A stretch of DNA of 64,000 nt from Rodentibacter caecimuris (lineage in GTDB: Bacteria > Pseudomonadota > Gammaproteobacteria > Enterobacterales > Pasteurellaceae): assembly GCF_024622045.1 (NCBI RefSeq), contig NZ_JANKBP010000001.1; one strand, 5' to 3'. A program made the position numbers and the translations under genes. How positions within the stretch are numbered: the first letter of the stretch is position 1; every line of letters starts with the position of its first letter. Below are positions 39,419 through 49,095 of this stretch, one piece after another. The notes beneath the pieces were generated by a model. It did not search any database. It had not been told where the DNA came from and worked only from the letters and a program-made list of their open reading frames with translations.

Positions 39419-41272
39419 ATGCCAAATCGTCAATGCCAAGTGCTTATTTCTGATGTATTCCCTGAATTTTTGCCTCCACAAGTTTTAATCCTTGGAGAGC
39501 GGGGGATTCCTTTTGCTAAAGCATCCAATTTATTGGGACAAGAATTTGAACATATTTTATTTGATGCACGAAATGGCATTCATTTAGAAGCCCTTGCCAT
39601 TGCCGCCGGTACATTAAAAGTGGGGGGGACGTTCTGTTTGTTGCTTTCGGCGTGGGAAGATTTAGAAAAACGCGCCGATTTTGATAGCCTTCGTTGGAAC
39701 GGAAACAATGCTGTTATTTGCACACCCAATTTTATTCACCATTTCAAACTATGCGTGGAGCGCTACCATTTTCCTACTTTGAGAGAACCAAGTGCGGTCA
39801 GATTTCCCGTTGTTTTCCATCATGAGAAAAAAAACAAATCAGCCACAGCGGAGCAGCAAACAATCATTGAGGAGATTTTACAACGACAGCGTGATCTTTA
39901 CTTTTTGACGGCAAAACGCGGGAGAGGCAAATCCGCCCTATTAGGTATGCTTGCCGATCAAATTGATACACCGATTTATCTCACCGCCCCCAACAAAAGT
40001 GCGGTCAATTCTTTGTATGATTTTTCTAAGGGAAATATCGAATTTATTGCACCGGACGAATTAAGCCAACGATTACAACAAAATGCGGCATTCGCTGAAA
40101 GTGCATGGCTTTTAGTGGATGAGGCGGCGATGATTCCTTTGCCTTTATTGCAGCAATTTTCTCAACATTTTTGCCACATTGTTTTTAGTACAACAATTCA
40201 TAGCTACGAAGGAACAGGGCGTGGCTTTGAATTAAAATTTAAGCAAAAAATTCACCGCACTTTCCAACAATTTGCGCTCTATCAACCTTTGCGTTGGGAA
40301 GAAAATGATCCACTGGAACATTTCATTGAAGATCTTTTATTGCTAGAGGCAGAAGAGCAATTTGAGCAAATTGCGTATAACCCACAGGGCGATATTCAGA
40401 TTGATGAAATCAAGCAGTCTCGGTTAATCAGTTCGCCCGAGCCTTTTTATGGCTTGATGACATTGGCACATTATCGAACTTCACCCATTGATTTACGCCG
40501 CTTATTTGATGGTGAAGGACAGCATTTTTACTTGGCGAACAATCAACAACACCTTATCGGTGCAATTTGGGCGTTAGAAGAAGGCGGAATGAGTGATAAA
40601 AATCTGATCGAACAAATCAGACAAGGAATACGTCGCCCCAAAGGAAATCTTGTACCTCAAGCACTTTGTTTCCATGCTAATCTTCCTCAAGCCTGTTTAT
40701 TACGTTCACAGCGGATCTCGCGTATTGCTGTACAGACTCGTTGGCAACAGCACGGAATAGGGGAGGCGTTAGTGAACACAATGCAGAAACCGGCGGTGGA
40801 TTTTCTTTCTGTGAGCTTTGGTTATACGGAAGAATTAGCCTATTTTTGGAAAAAGTGCGGTTTTGTTTTGGTTCATTTAGGGGAACATCAAGAAGCCAGT
40901 AGCGGTTGCTATTCCGCCATTGCGTTGAAAGGAATATCGGAAGAAGGTATAGCCTTTGTAAAAATTGCACAGCGACAATTTCAACGTAATGTAGCGTTAT
41001 CACCCCATCCTTTGGCTGAAACAATGGTGCAGGGGGAAATTGATTGGTCGCTTAATGAAGCGGATTGGCAAAGTTTAAAAAATTTTGCCTATTTCAACCG
41101 CACTTTATTTTCCTCAATGCCTGCGATTCTGCGTTTGTTAAGGGCGAAAAATAAAAGGAATTTTCCACAACTTTCAACCTATTTGACGAAAAAACGACTA
41201 CCCTCTAACAAGAAAAAAAGCGTAGAATATTTTCGTTTAGAAATTAAACGATATTTAGAGGAACTTTTATGA
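39419..41272 (+). CDS. tmcA: tRNA(Met) cytidine acetyltransferase TmcA
   Basis: 617 residues, somewhat shorter than E. coli TmcA (671). It acetylates C34 of elongator tRNA-Met to ac4C, using ATP and acetyl-CoA. The order is an N-terminal domain (about 1-110), an RNA-helicase-like ATPase with GRGKSALLG near 172 and LVDEAAMIPLPLL near 231-243, then a GNAT acetyltransferase domain (about 355-500, with RISRIAVQTRWQQHGIGEAL). The C-terminal tail is basic. Its stop overlaps the next ATG (ATGA). Six perfect uptake signals lie in or just before the gene. Confidence 0.93.
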   Translation: MPNRQCQVLISDVFPEFLPPQVLILGERGIPFAKASNLLGQEFEHILFDARNGIHLEALAIAAGTLKVGGTFCLLLSAWEDLEKRADFDSLRWNGNNAVICTPNFIHHFKLCVERYHFPTLREPSAVRFPVVFHHEKKNKSATAEQQTIIEEILQRQRDLYFLTAKRGRGKSALLGMLADQIDTPIYLTAPNKSAVNSLYDFSKGNIEFIAPDELSQRLQQNAAFAESAWLLVDEAAMIPLPLLQQFSQHFCHIVFSTTIHSYEGTGRGFELKFKQKIHRTFQQFALYQPLRWEENDPLEHFIEDLLLLEAEEQFEQIAYNPQGDIQIDEIKQSRLISSPEPFYGLMTLAHYRTSPIDLRRLFDGEGQHFYLANNQQHLIGAIWALEEGGMSDKNLIEQIRQGIRRPKGNLVPQALCFHANLPQACLLRSQRISRIAVQTRWQQHGIGEALVNTMQKPAVDFLSVSFGYTEELAYFWKKCGFVLVHLGEHQEASSGCYSAIALKGISEEGIAFVKIAQRQFQRNVALSPHPLAETMVQGEIDWSLNEADWQSLKNFAYFNRTLFSSMPAILRLLRAKNKRNFPQLSTYLTKKRLPSNKKKSVEYFRLEIKRYLEELL

Positions 41273-41445
41273 CAACAACAGAAAAAACAGAGAAACCTAA
41301 GGGGTGGTTTAAACGGGCTTTGGAAAAGTATGATAATTTTCTAAAAACTTACGATCTTGATTCACCAAGCTGTTGCGGTATGCCAAAAATGCGTGAAGAT
41401 GAAAACGGAAATTTATGCAAAGAAGATTCGCTCTTTAAAAAATAA
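41269..41445 (+). CDS. Small DUF5363-like protein
   Basis: 58 residues (MTTTEKTEKPKGWFKRALEK and onward). It overlaps the tmcA stop by four bases (ATGA), so it is likely translated with it. It contains a Cys-Cys pair (SPSCCGMP) and a third cysteine near the C-terminus, suggesting a metal or redox site. I recall similar small proteins next to tmcA in Haemophilus, and the DUF name is from memory. Function unknown. Confidence 0.8.
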   Translation: MTTTEKTEKPKGWFKRALEKYDNFLKTYDLDSPSCCGMPKMREDENGNLCKEDSLFKK

Positions 41446-41535
41446 CCTGTTTTTTTATACAGACTCCAGCTTGAATCCCCTTTTTTAATTCAGTAAACTA
41501 TGCGTTAATTTTTATCAGAGATTGACGCATTATTC

Positions 41536-44500
41536 ATGAAAACCGCTTTTTTCCAACTCGATATTCCTTCCACCCCAAACGACCACAAAATTTTAGGTAA
41601 TGTCTTGCAAGGTGCTGATGCGCTAGCGATTAGCGAAATTGCCGAACAACACCAACATTTAACTGTTGTAGTCACTCCCGATACCCGAAGTGCGGTTCGT
41701 TTATCAGGTATTTTATCGGAATTAAGCAGTCAAGAAGTTAGACTTTTTCCTGATTGGGAAACCTTGCCTTATGATACGTTTTCGCCGCATCAAGATATTA
41801 TTTCTTCCCGTCTGAGTGCGCTTTTCTATCTACAAAATGCGAAAAAAGGCATTTTTTTATTGCCGATAGCGACTTTAATGCAACGCCTTTGCCCGCCACA
41901 ATATTTACAACATAATGTTTTATTGATCAAAAGAAGTGATCGCATTGTTATTGATAAAATGCGTTTACAATTGGAGTCAGCCGGTTATCGTGCCGTAGAG
42001 CAAGTATTGGAACACGGTGAATATGCCGTACGCGGTTCGTTGCTCGATCTCTTTCCTATGGGAAGTGCAGTACCTTTTCGGTTAGATTTTTTTGATGATG
42101 AAATTGATTCGATCCGCACTTTTGATGTGGATACACAACGCACACTTGATGAAATTCAATCTATTAATCTTCTGCCGGCACACGAGTTTCCTACGGATGA
42201 CAAAGGGATTGAGTTTTTCCGCTCTCAATTCAGAGAAACCTTTGGTGAAATCCGCCGTGATCCGGAACATATTTATCAACAAATTAGTAAAGGCACGTTA
42301 ATTTCTGGGATTGAATATTGGCAGCCGCTATTTTTTGCAGAAATGGCGACCTTATTTGATTATCTTCCTACCCAAGCCTTATTTGTGGATATGGAAGCAA
42401 ATCAAGCACAAGGGGAGCGTTTTTATCAAGATGCAAAACAGCGTTATGAACAACGCAAAGCGGATCCTATACGTCCCTTATTGCCACCGGAACGTTTATG
42501 GTTAAATATTGATGAAGTAAATCGCCAATTGAAAGACTACCCGCGTATTACACTGAAAAATGAAAAAGTGCGGTCATCAGTGCGTCAGAAAAATTTACCT
42601 GTAGCCTCATTGCCTGAGATCACTATTCAATCACAACAAAAATACCCCCTGGGGCAACTTCGTCAATTTATTGAACATTTCAATGGAAACCTGTTGTTTT
42701 CGGTCGAAACGGAAGGACGTAGGGAAACCCTACTTGATTTGCTTCAAGCGTTAAAAATTAAACCTAAACAAATTCAATCCCTCACACAGACTGAGCAAGA
42801 AAAATTTAGTTTATTGGTCAGCTCCTTTGAGCAAGGTTTTATTATTGAGCAATCCCCGCCGTTAGCCATTATTGGTGAAGCGAATTTACTGGGCGAAAGG
42901 GTTCAACAGCGTCGACGTGATAAGCGTAAAACCATTAATCCGGATACGCTTGTGCGTAATTTGGCGGAACTTAAAATTGGGCAACCGGTGGTACATTTGG
43001 ATCATGGTGTGGGGCGTTATGGCGGTTTGGTAACACTTGATGCCGGGGGAATTAAAGCGGAATATTTGCTCCTGAATTATGCCAATGAATCTAAGCTTTA
43101 TGTGCCGGTCACCTCGTTGCATTTGATTAGTCGCTATGTAGGCGGTTCCGATGAAAGTGCGCCATTACATAAACTGGGTAACGAGGCTTGGGCAAAATCA
43201 CGCCAAAAAGCCGCAGAAAAAATTCGTGATGTGGCGGCGGATCTGCTGGATGTTTATGCACAACGTGAGGCGACAAAAGGCTTTGCCTTTAAATATGATC
43301 GCGAAGAATTTCAACAGTTTGCAGCAACTTTCCCTTTTGAAGAAACCCATGATCAAGAAATGGCGATCAATGCCGTTATTTCAGATATGTGTCAGCCCAA
43401 AGCGATGGATCGTTTAGTCTGTGGCGATGTAGGCTTTGGTAAAACCGAAGTGGCAATGCGTGCGGCATTTTTGGCGGTAATGAATCATAAACAAGTCGGC
43501 GTTTTAGTGCCTACGACATTGCTTGCCCAACAACATTATGAAAACTTTAAAGATCGTTTTGCCAATTTGCCGGTAAACGTGGAAGTGCTATCTCGTTTTA
43601 AAACGGCGAGAGAACAAAAACAAATTCTGCAAAATCTGGCAGAAGGTAAAGTGGATATTTTGATCGGCACCCATAAACTGATTCAATCGGATGTGAAATT
43701 TCATGATCTCGGTTTGCTGATTATTGATGAAGAACATCGTTTTGGTGTGGGGCAAAAAGAAAAAATTAAACAACTACGTGCCAATATCGATATTCTCACC
43801 CTGACGGCAACCCCGATTCCACGCACCCTTAATATGGCAATGAACGGTATTCGTGATCTCTCTATTATTTCCACGCCGCCAGCTCGCCGCTTGAGTATTA
43901 AAACCTTTGTTCGTCAAAAGGATGACTTAGTGGTACGCGAAGCCATTTTGCGTGAAATTCTGCGTGGCGGACAGGTATATTATTTACACAATGATGTGGC
44001 GAGTATTGAAAATACGGCAGAAAAATTGACCGCACTTGTGCCGGAAGCTCGGGTGATTGTGGGACATGGACAAATGCGGGAGCGTGAACTAGAACGGGTG
44101 ATGAGCGATTTTTATCATCAACGCTATAATGTATTGGTTTGCTCAACCATCATTGAAACGGGCATTGATGTTCCAACGGCAAATACGATTATCATCGAAC
44201 GGGCGGATCATTTTGGTCTGGCGCAATTACATCAATTACGTGGTCGGGTAGGGCGTTCTCATCACCAAGCCTATGCTTACTTGCTTACCCCTCCCCCGAA
44301 AATGATGACAAAAGATGCTCAACGCCGTCTTGAAGCTTTGGAAAGTTTAGATAATCTTGGCGCGGGATTTATTCTTGCCACCCATGATTTAGAAATTCGT
44401 GGCGCAGGGGAATTGTTGGGGAATGAACAAAGCGGACAAATTGAAACCATCGGTTTTTCCCTTTATATGGAATTGTTGGATGCGGCGGTGAAAGCTTTAA

Positions 44501-44976
44501 AAGAAGGACGTGAGCCGTCTTTGGAAGAATTAACCCAACAACAGGCTGAAATCGAACTGAGAGTCGCGGCTTTGTTACCGGATGAATATTTAGGCGATGT
44601 GAATATGCGTTTATCCTTCTATAAACGTATTGCCGCCGCCGAGACAAGACAAGAATTAGATGAATTAAGAGTCGAATTGATCGACCGTTTTGGTTTGTTA
44701 CCGGAAGCAACGAAAAACTTACTTCAAATTGCCGAATTACGTTTATTGATTGAGCCTCTAAAAATACTTCGCATTGATGCCGGCACACAAGGGGGCTTTA
44801 TTGAATTTTCACCGACAACACAAGTCGCACCGGAAAAATTTATTCAGCTTATTCAAAAAGAACCGATTGTCTATCGTTTTGACGGGCCGTCGAAATTTAA
44901 GTTTATGAAGGATCTTTCGGATAATAAAGTGCGGTTGGAATTTGTGGTAAATTTAATCAAGTTTCTGCTTGAGTAA
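41536..44976 (+). CDS. mfd: Transcription-repair coupling factor Mfd
   Basis: 1146 residues, E. coli-like in length. It removes RNA polymerase stalled at lesions and recruits UvrA. Domains in order are a UvrB-like N-terminal module (about 1-335, with LFPDWETLPYDTFSPH), the CarD-like polymerase-interaction domain (about 475-550, VVHLDHGVGRYGG), a RecG-like translocase with GDVGFGKTEVA near 629 and a DEEHRFGV box near 730, then the C-terminal D7 domain (about 1000-1146). It is monocistronic with a strong terminator. Confidence 0.97.
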   Translation: MKTAFFQLDIPSTPNDHKILGNVLQGADALAISEIAEQHQHLTVVVTPDTRSAVRLSGILSELSSQEVRLFPDWETLPYDTFSPHQDIISSRLSALFYLQNAKKGIFLLPIATLMQRLCPPQYLQHNVLLIKRSDRIVIDKMRLQLESAGYRAVEQVLEHGEYAVRGSLLDLFPMGSAVPFRLDFFDDEIDSIRTFDVDTQRTLDEIQSINLLPAHEFPTDDKGIEFFRSQFRETFGEIRRDPEHIYQQISKGTLISGIEYWQPLFFAEMATLFDYLPTQALFVDMEANQAQGERFYQDAKQRYEQRKADPIRPLLPPERLWLNIDEVNRQLKDYPRITLKNEKVRSSVRQKNLPVASLPEITIQSQQKYPLGQLRQFIEHFNGNLLFSVETEGRRETLLDLLQALKIKPKQIQSLTQTEQEKFSLLVSSFEQGFIIEQSPPLAIIGEANLLGERVQQRRRDKRKTINPDTLVRNLAELKIGQPVVHLDHGVGRYGGLVTLDAGGIKAEYLLLNYANESKLYVPVTSLHLISRYVGGSDESAPLHKLGNEAWAKSRQKAAEKIRDVAADLLDVYAQREATKGFAFKYDREEFQQFAATFPFEETHDQEMAINAVISDMCQPKAMDRLVCGDVGFGKTEVAMRAAFLAVMNHKQVGVLVPTTLLAQQHYENFKDRFANLPVNVEVLSRFKTAREQKQILQNLAEGKVDILIGTHKLIQSDVKFHDLGLLIIDEEHRFGVGQKEKIKQLRANIDILTLTATPIPRTLNMAMNGIRDLSIISTPPARRLSIKTFVRQKDDLVVREAILREILRGGQVYYLHNDVASIENTAEKLTALVPEARVIVGHGQMRERELERVMSDFYHQRYNVLVCSTIIETGIDVPTANTIIIERADHFGLAQLHQLRGRVGRSHHQAYAYLLTPPPKMMTKDAQRRLEALESLDNLGAGFILATHDLEIRGAGELLGNEQSGQIETIGFSLYMELLDAAVKALKEGREPSLEELTQQQAEIELRVAALLPDEYLGDVNMRLSFYKRIAAAETRQELDELRVELIDRFGLLPEATKNLLQIAELRLLIEPLKILRIDAGTQGGFIEFSPTTQVAPEKFIQLIQKEPIVYRFDGPSKFKFMKDLSDNKVRLEFVVNLIKFLLE

Positions 44977-45023
44977 GATTTTTTAACTCTGTTGTATTAC
45001 ATTGCAGAACTTAGCATGACAAC

Positions 45024-45058
45024 AATGACGTACTATTTTTATAGTGCGTCATTTTTTT
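45024..45058 (+). terminator. mfd terminator
   Basis: A 13-bp stem, AATGACGTACTAT / ATAGTGCGTCATT with one wobble pair, a T4 loop, and a tail of seven T residues. Confidence 0.9.
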
Positions 45059-45231
45059 ACTTCAATTTTTCTTTCTGAATAATAAGCCGTGATATTAAAC
45101 CGAATGCTATGTCAGTATGTTTTTGTTGCATTAAGTTTGCTGTATTTTTGGTTTTGTCACTTTTCCCGATTTGAAAGACAATCTCGTTACTTAGGAAAAA
45201 TGCGGTATTTATAACCGAATTTTTCTATTTG

Positions 45232-45269
45232 TCAGGATGGATTTGCTGAATATATGGATTATTTTGCAA
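45232..45269 (-). promoter_or_regulatory. candidate AraC half-site pair upstream of araF
   Basis: Two direct half-sites on the minus strand with 21-bp spacing. One is TTGC-N7-TCCATA (45253-45269), a strong match to TAGC-N7-TCCATA. The other is CAGC-N7-TCCTGA (45232-45248). A 21-bp spacing is characteristic of AraC araI sites. They lie upstream of a CRP site in the 353-base mfd-araF gap. Confidence 0.6.
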
Positions 45270-45280
45270 TAAATTCATAC

Positions 45281-45296
45281 TGTGATCCAGATCTCA
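45281..45296 (+). promoter_or_regulatory. candidate CRP site of the araFGH promoter
   Basis: TGTGA-N6-TCTCA. A TATTAT -10 candidate at 45319-45324 would put its centre about 42 bases upstream of transcription start, a class II position. Confidence 0.65.
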
Positions 45297-45411
45297 TTTT
45301 AATGATTAATAAATACAGTATTATGCTGTTACTGAACGGTAAGCGTGTTAAGTAAGCTGTTCCTAAGAGGTAATATTTATTTATTGGTATATTTATATTG
45401 AGGATCTCGCA

Positions 45412-46413
45412 ATGAACAAACGAAATTTTTTAAAATCATTAATAGCTGCTTCAGTATTGGCTACGACAGGCTTTACCTCTATCTCTATTCAAGCGACAGA
45501 GACTATAAAATTAGGTTTTTTGGTGAAACAGCCGGAAGAACCCTGGTTCCAAACAGAATGGGTATTTGCGGATAAAGCCGCCAAAGATCTAGGGGACGTT
45601 CAGATTATAAAAATGGCGATTCCTGACGGTGAAAAAACATTGAATGCTATAGATAATTTAGCAGCAAACGGTGCAAAAGGTTTTGTTATTTGTACACCTG
45701 ATCCTAAATTAGGGCCAGCTATTATGGCAAAGGCTCGTTCTTATGATCTGAAAGTAATTACAGTCGATGATCAATTTTTAAATGCAGCGGGGGAACCTAT
45801 GAATAATGTGCCGATTATCATGATGGCTGCAACAGAAATTGGTGAACGTCAAGGTTTAGAATTGTATAAAGAAATGCAAAAACGCAGTTGGAATGTCAAT
45901 GAAACCGCGGTATTAGCTATCACAGCAGACGAACTGGATACTGCCCGTCGCCGTACGGACGGATCTATTTCTGCCTTAATCAAAGCAGGCTTCCCTGAAA
46001 AACAAATCTATAAATCGCCCACGAAAAGTAATGATATTCCGGGAGCGTTAGATGCCGCTAATGCCATGTTAGTGCAGCACCCCGAAGTGAAAAATTGGTT
46101 AATCGTCGGGATGAACGATAATACCGTGTTAGGGGGAATTAGGGCTACGGAAGGGCAGGGCTTTAAACCTAAAAATGTTGTCGGTATCGGTATCAATGGT
46201 ACGGATGCAGTAAGTGAGCTTTCAAAGCCTAAAATGACCGGTTTTGTCGGCTCATTACTGCCAAGCCCCGATGTGCATGGCTATCGTAGTACGGAAATGC
46301 TTTATAAATGGGTTAAAGAGGGAATTGAGCCACCAAAATATACGCCGATTGGTGATCCCGTATTACTGACGCGAGATAACTTTAAACTAGAGTTGGAGAA
46401 AAAAGGGCTTTAG
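45412..46413 (+). CDS. araF: L-arabinose ABC transporter, periplasmic binding protein
   Basis: 333 residues. A signal peptide (about 1-29) precedes the mature start near TETIKLGFLVKQPEEPWFQTE. It is very close to E. coli AraF throughout, including DGEKTLNAIDNLAANGAKG, ITADELDTARRRT and LIVGMNDNTVLGG, so arabinose specificity is well supported. Its signal begins KRNFLKS, slightly Tat-like but with only one arginine, so Sec export is more likely. First gene of araFGH. Confidence 0.95.
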   Translation: MNKRNFLKSLIAASVLATTGFTSISIQATETIKLGFLVKQPEEPWFQTEWVFADKAAKDLGDVQIIKMAIPDGEKTLNAIDNLAANGAKGFVICTPDPKLGPAIMAKARSYDLKVITVDDQFLNAAGEPMNNVPIIMMAATEIGERQGLELYKEMQKRSWNVNETAVLAITADELDTARRRTDGSISALIKAGFPEKQIYKSPTKSNDIPGALDAANAMLVQHPEVKNWLIVGMNDNTVLGGIRATEGQGFKPKNVVGIGINGTDAVSELSKPKMTGFVGSLLPSPDVHGYRSTEMLYKWVKEGIEPPKYTPIGDPVLLTRDNFKLELEKKGL

Positions 46414-46451
46414 TTGAATGTCATTAAAATATCGGTAAGGAGGAAATATTT

Positions 46452-47969
46452 ATGCAAATTCCTTATTTAGAATTTGACCAAATTAGCAAATCTTTTCCTG
46501 GTGTTAAAGCATTACAAAATGTGTCATTTAAATGCTATGAGGGGAAAGTACATGCCCTTATGGGGGAAAATGGTGCCGGTAAATCTACCTTACTGAAAAT
46601 TTTAAGTGGTAACTATTTGCCGACGGAAGGAAAAATGCATATTGGGGGACGCTCTCTTACATTTCGCACAACAAAAGATGCCTTACTTGCCGGAGTTGCT
46701 ATTATTTATCAAGAATTAAATATCGTACCGGACATGACGGTTGCAGAAAATCTTTGTTTGGGTCAATTCCCTCATTCTTTTGGATTGGTTAATCAGAAAG
46801 AATTAATAATCCGTACGAAAAAATACTTAGATAAATTAGCCTTAAATATTTCACCAAATACTCCTTTAAGAGAACTTTCCATTGGTCAATGGCAAATGAT
46901 TGAAATTGCAAAAGCATTGAGCCGTGGAGCGAAAATTATTGCGTTTGATGAACCGACCAGTAGCTTGTCTGCACCTGAAATTGAAAAGTTGTTTGCAGTG
47001 ATTGAAGAACTGAAAGCGGAAGGAAAGGTTATTCTGTATGTTTCTCATCGAATGGAAGAAATCTTTCGTATTAGTGATGAAATTACCATATTGAAAGACG
47101 GTCGGTTTATTGAAACATTTTCGGATCTGTCAAAGATTAATAATGACATCTTAGTGCGTAGCATGGTTGGGCGTAATTTAGGCGATATTTATCATTATCG
47201 TTCAAGAGAAATAGGGAAAACACGGTTAAAACTGACCGCACTTTCAAGCAAAAAGTTGCCGGGAAATTTTAATCTTGAAGTGAAAGCGGGAGAGATTCTC
47301 GGGTTATTTGGGTTGGTTGGCGCCGGTCGTTCGGAGTTATTTAAGCTTATTTTTGGTGCGGATCCAATGATTCAAGGAAATATTGAGTTAGACGGAAAAA
47401 GTATCAAGATAACTTGCCCCAAAGATGCTATTGAACAAGGCATAGTGTTATGTCCAGAGGATCGTAAAAAAGAAGGAATAATTCCTTTGGCGAGCGTAGC
47501 GGAAAACATAAATTTAAGCGCAAGACGATCCCATAATTTCTTTAAATTTATCATTAATGAGTTTTGGGAAAAACAAAATGCAGAGAAACAATGCCAACAA
47601 ATGAATGTGAAAACACCATCCATTGAGCAACTTATTATGAATTTATCCGGTGGAAACCAACAAAAAGTGATTTTAGGACGATGGTTATCCGAGGATATTA
47701 AAGTGCTTCTATTGGATGAGCCGACACGCGGTATTGATGTAGGGGCAAAATCCGAAATCTATGATCTGATTTTTAAACTAGCTGATGAAAAGATTGCAAT
47801 CATTGTGATTTCAAGCGATTTACCTGAGGTTATCGGTTTATCCGATCGCATTATGGTCATGAGAAATCGACAAATTACAGGTGTTGTAGAACGTGAAGAG
47901 GCAACGGAAGAGCGTGTTTTGAAACTTGCTATGGTGGAAACCGATATCTTTGAAACCGTAGCTAAGTAA
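46452..47969 (+). CDS. araG: L-arabinose ABC transporter, ATP-binding protein
   Basis: 505 residues, a fused double ATPase of the sugar-importer (CUT2) class. The first cassette has Walker A GENGAGKST near 36-44, the signature region LSIGQWQ and Walker B IIAFDEPTSSL. The second has a degenerate P-loop region (GLFGLVGAGRSELFK near 283-297), a canonical LSGGNQQK near 396 and LLLDEPTRGIDVG. This asymmetry is normal for the class. It lies 38 bases after araF. Confidence 0.95.
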   Translation: MQIPYLEFDQISKSFPGVKALQNVSFKCYEGKVHALMGENGAGKSTLLKILSGNYLPTEGKMHIGGRSLTFRTTKDALLAGVAIIYQELNIVPDMTVAENLCLGQFPHSFGLVNQKELIIRTKKYLDKLALNISPNTPLRELSIGQWQMIEIAKALSRGAKIIAFDEPTSSLSAPEIEKLFAVIEELKAEGKVILYVSHRMEEIFRISDEITILKDGRFIETFSDLSKINNDILVRSMVGRNLGDIYHYRSREIGKTRLKLTALSSKKLPGNFNLEVKAGEILGLFGLVGAGRSELFKLIFGADPMIQGNIELDGKSIKITCPKDAIEQGIVLCPEDRKKEGIIPLASVAENINLSARRSHNFFKFIINEFWEKQNAEKQCQQMNVKTPSIEQLIMNLSGGNQQKVILGRWLSEDIKVLLLDEPTRGIDVGAKSEIYDLIFKLADEKIAIIVISSDLPEVIGLSDRIMVMRNRQITGVVEREEATEERVLKLAMVETDIFETVAK

Positions 47970-47985
47970 TATAAGGAGAATTTTT

Positions 47986-48954
47986 ATGACTTCAGTAACT
48001 TCTCAAACTCACAATATGAGCAGATTTAATAAAATTTGGAATGCTTATGGTATGTTGTTAATTTTTGCTGTTATTTTTATTTCTGCTTGTTTATTTATTC
48101 CTAATTTTGCAACGGTTATTAATATGAAAGGCCTAGGGCTAGCCATTTCAATGAGCGGTATGGTTGCTTGCGGTATGTTATTTTGTCTTGCTGCCGGTGA
48201 AATTGATTTATCTGTCGCTTCTGTGATTGCTTGTGCCGGCGTTGTCACTGCAACAGTGATTAACCTTACTCAAAGTGTAACGTTAGGTGTGTTATCAGGC
48301 GTATCATTAGGTGCTTTAATCGGTTTGATAAATGGTTTTGTTATAGCAAAATTAAAAATCAATTCCTTAATTACCACATTGGCAAGTATGCAAATTGCAC
48401 GTGGTTTCGGCTATATTATTTCTGATGGTAAAGCAGTGGGTATTACAAAAGAAGAATTTTTCGAGCTGGGTTATCAAAATTTACTTGGTATTCCTTTACC
48501 AATTCTATTTACCATTATTTGTATTGCTATCTTTGGTTTTTTATTAAGTAAAACTACCTACGGACGTAATACTTTAGCAATTGGCGGCAATGAGGAAGCA
48601 GCACGATTAGCCGGGATTAATGTTGATCGCACGAAATTAATTATTTTTGTCGTATCCGGAGCAATTTCTGCGCTCGCCGGCGTTATTCTTGCTGCTAGAA
48701 TGACAAGCGGACAACCTATGACATCCATTGGTTTTGAATTGGTGGCAATTTCAGCTTGCGTACTTGGCGGCGTATCTTTGAATGGTGGTGTCGCTAAAAT
48801 TTCATTTATCATAGCTGGAGTATTAATTTTAGGTACTATTGAAAATGCGATGAATTTATTAAATATCTCACCGTTTTCTCAATATGTTGTAAGAGGTTTA
48901 ATTCTATTAATTGCCGTCATATTTGATAGATATAAACAGAAACTAATAAAGTAA
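47986..48954 (+). CDS. araH: L-arabinose ABC transporter, permease
   Basis: 322 residues, hydrophobic with about eight to ten spans. It has the CUT2 permease features CLAAGEIDLSVASVIACAG near 68-86 and GRNTLAIGGNEEAARLAGIN near 192-211, the latter a cytoplasmic loop that contacts the ATPase. It lies 16 bases after araG behind a TAAGGAG site. It probably ends the transport operon, and araC follows after a 141-base gap. Confidence 0.94.
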   Translation: MTSVTSQTHNMSRFNKIWNAYGMLLIFAVIFISACLFIPNFATVINMKGLGLAISMSGMVACGMLFCLAAGEIDLSVASVIACAGVVTATVINLTQSVTLGVLSGVSLGALIGLINGFVIAKLKINSLITTLASMQIARGFGYIISDGKAVGITKEEFFELGYQNLLGIPLPILFTIICIAIFGFLLSKTTYGRNTLAIGGNEEAARLAGINVDRTKLIIFVVSGAISALAGVILAARMTSGQPMTSIGFELVAISACVLGGVSLNGGVAKISFIIAGVLILGTIENAMNLLNISPFSQYVVRGLILLIAVIFDRYKQKLIK

Positions 48955-49095
48955 AAATGTGAATGGATAATAATGCGGATATTTTAGTCTCCGCATTTTG
49001 TTTTGTATTCATCGGTATTTTATATCTATGCTTGTAAGCCAATTTGTTTTTGTTGGAACACTACCTTAAGTTGTATGTGTAATTTGAGAGATAAT

